From: Candidatus Abyssobacteria bacterium SURF_17
Lineage (GTDB): Bacteria > Abyssobacteria > SURF-5
Assembly (NCBI GenBank): GCA_003598055.1
Contig: QZKI01000005.1
Coordinates: forward strand, 1 to 54,086
Reading direction: 5' to 3'
Length of the DNA: 54,086 nt
Of the stretch, positions 52,624 through 54,086 are shown piece by piece (position 1 is the first letter of the stretch; every line of letters begins with the position of its first letter). The notes under the pieces were generated by a model. The model was not told the origin of the DNA. It worked only from the letters and a program-made list of their open reading frames with translations, and did not search any database. Made by a program: the position numbers and the translations under genes.

Positions 52624-53871
52624 TCACGCGTTAAGCCTCTTGATTACCAGAGCGGCATTCCCGCCGTCAAGCGCATGATTATTCAAGAGAACTGCGTTCA
52701 CTCTGTTCCACCGTGCCTCATTTGGCACATAGTCAAGATCGCAGTCCGGATCGGGTTCCTCGTAGTTTATGGTTGGCGGAATGATATCGTTTTGAAGCGT
52801 GAGCAGAGCAGATACAAGCTCCATCGGGCCCACACTCGAATTCGGAATGCCCAGCATTGACTTTATCGCACTTATAGGAAGCCTATATGCGTATTCGCCG
52901 AACAGTTCCTTGAGCGCCAGCGTTTCCATCTTGTCAAGCATCTGTGTCGATACGCCGTTGGCGCAAACATAATCCACTCGCGCTGGTTGCATCCGTGCGT
53001 CTGCAAGAGCCGCTTTCATCGTGTTTAACATCCCCTGCTTGACCGGCAAGGTGCGCATGGAGCCCCGGAACCTGTCCATGGAGGCGAAACCCGCTATTTC
53101 TCCATAAATGTTTGCTCCACGCATTCGCGCATGTTCGAGTTCCTCAAGCACCACGAATGCCGACCCTTCCGAAAGCACTGCCCCGTGACGCCCTTTATCA
53201 AAGGGCCTCATGATCTTTTCCGGCGCCATCTGCGTATTCTCCGCCATTAACCCGGCAGAGATGTAACCGAGGAAAGTGAAAAGGACTATTGTGCTCTCCG
53301 TAGCGCCGGCGACCACTGTTTCCCTGCGGCCCGCACGTATCTCTCTCAGCCCGGCGCCTATCGCATTCATTCCGGATGTGCACACCGTCGAGATGGTGCA
53401 GGTCGAGTCAAAAAGCCCAAGCGCATTCGAGATTTCAACGGTCGGCGAGTGAGGACATACAGCAGCTAACCCATAAGGGTGAGCCCGAGGAGAATCTTCG
53501 TTCTGCAGGATGAAACGGACCTGATCCTCTATTGAATCCACCGGGGGTGAAGTTGTGCCGACTACCAGTGCGGGCGTCGAATCGGTCCAGTTTTTCGGGA
53601 AAATCCCGGCATCCTGCACAGCCATCTTCGCCGCTGCCACTGCAAAATGAGTGTATCTGCCGGTGACACCGATGCGGTCTTCAGTTATATACTTCGAGGG
53701 GTCGAAGCCCTTTACCTCACCCGCAACATGGACGGAAAGTTTTGATGTGTCAAAATAGGTAAGAGGTCCAATTCCCGACCTGCCCGCAGTGAGTGATTTC
53801 CAGAATGATTCCTTGCCTATCCCCACGGGTGACACAACCCCTACACCAGTTACCACACACCGCTTAGCCAT
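52624..53871 (-). CDS. FabF-like beta-ketoacyl synthase lacking both catalytic histidines
   Basis: A thiolase-fold protein of full FabF length (415 aa). Start and end match FabF (KRCVVTGVGVVSPVGIGKES; PPTINYEEPDPDCDLDYVPN). The nucleophile is kept as Cys164 (STVCTSGMNAIG) and the Lys as Lys337. But the usual AHGTST is CANGVST, so the first His is Asn305, and KSMTGHLLGAAG has become KSMLGIPNSSVG, so the second His is Ile342; the NSFGFGG loop is NNHALDGG. Without the His pair, decarboxylative condensation is unlikely; it may be an acyltransferase, a decarboxylation-free synthase or a partner subunit. It heads the kinase-exporter cluster. Confidence 0.85.
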   Translation of the reverse strand: MAKRCVVTGVGVVSPVGIGKESFWKSLTAGRSGIGPLTYFDTSKLSVHVAGEVKGFDPSKYITEDRIGVTGRYTHFAVAAAKMAVQDAGIFPKNWTDSTPALVVGTTSPPVDSIEDQVRFILQNEDSPRAHPYGLAAVCPHSPTVEISNALGLFDSTCTISTVCTSGMNAIGAGLREIRAGRRETVVAGATESTIVLFTFLGYISAGLMAENTQMAPEKIMRPFDKGRHGAVLSEGSAFVVLEELEHARMRGANIYGEIAGFASMDRFRGSMRTLPVKQGMLNTMKAALADARMQPARVDYVCANGVSTQMLDKMETLALKELFGEYAYRLPISAIKSMLGIPNSSVGPMELVSALLTLQNDIIPPTINYEEPDPDCDLDYVPNEARWNRVNAVLLNNHALDGGNAALVIKRLNA

Positions 53872-54086
53872 CGGGCAACCTATCCTTCCCCTCGTACTCC
53901 GCTCCTCGGCTTCCCCCCAAACAAGGGCCTATGCGGAAAGCAACGTGAATCCATCCTTTCCGGCCGCATGGCCGCCGCAAACGCCGATATCATTCATTGA
54001 AAAACGCCTATCTCACTCGGCGCGCGCCTGGCCCTGAGACGCCTCAGAATATCCCAGAACGTTCCCCGTTCGCCCGACCGAATTGC
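53872..54086. other. 215-bp upstream flank at the window end
   Basis: It holds the ribosome site of the ketosynthase gene (AAGGATAGG about ten bases before its ATG). I see no clear promoter or gene. Confidence 0.4.

Noticed and set aside
1..54086. tRNA, rRNA, CRISPR arrays, phage or classical IS genes
   Set aside because: I looked for T-loop motifs in gaps, regularly spaced repeats and transposase or integrase motifs and found none.

Overview
This window looks like ordinary chromosome from an uncultured, diderm (Gram-negative type) bacterium. That reading rests on a YdbH/YnbE/YdbL-like envelope system, a lipoprotein-like signal, Tat signal peptides, type II secretion/pilus assembly genes, an HlyD adaptor and an RND exporter. 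Gene density is high, coding GC looks moderately high, several genes must start with TTG or GTG, and intergenic gaps carry several families of short dispersed palindromes. I cannot assign a phylum. Gene content and repeat style fit Deltaproteobacteria-like or candidate-phylum genomes. I saw no rRNA, tRNA, CRISPR array, phage or classical IS transposase.

Layout. 1-9.9 kb (+): YfiH-type purine salvage enzyme, an exported acetoacetate-decarboxylase-like protein, a 3-hydroxyacyl-CoA dehydrogenase-like protein, smc, ftsY, a PhnP-like MBL hydrolase and a small glutaredoxin/GST-N protein. 9.9-18.2 kb (+): a long structured leader before a receiver-GAF-GGDEF protein; an NTF2-like small protein, an iron-sulfur flavoprotein and a DHH phosphoesterase; a large membrane spermidine-synthase-like protein; a TetR regulator. 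18.3-24 kb: a cNMP-binding protein (-), ilvE (+), a zinc-ribbon/Yip1 membrane protein (+), a small DUF6485-like protein (-) and a two-domain M16 protease (-). 24.4-28.4 kb: a YdbH-like protein followed by a lipoprotein that seems to join YnbE-like and YdbL-like parts (+), then HU (-). 28.9-36.4 kb (-): a GAF-PAS protein followed by pseudopilins I, J, K, two tandem GspE/PilB ATPases and GspF, with no secretin or major pseudopilin in view. 36.9-39.3 kb (+): DAHP synthase, scpB, rluB. 39.4-43.8 kb: a candidate small RNA, an orphan HlyD adaptor (-), and a Tat-exported DUF362 / radical-SAM pair (+) split by a 427-bp element with perfect 22-bp terminal inverted repeats that carries a GxxExxY gene. 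44-53.9 kb (-): a beta-ketoacyl synthase relative lacking both catalytic histidines, then two histidine kinases, a receiver-kinase-receiver hybrid and an RND/MMPL exporter, closely packed.

Most notable points: the GxxExxY element, its 10-bp repeat unit that can shift its start codon in and out of frame, and its apparent capture of the start of the next gene; the YnbE-YdbL fusion beside YdbH; the histidine-less ketosynthase heading a kinase operon; a possible small RNA at 39.4 kb; and a structured leader at 10.1-10.4 kb. Start codons were moved from the longest frame wherever a ribosome binding site, promoter or signal peptide argued for it; this is stated in each entry.
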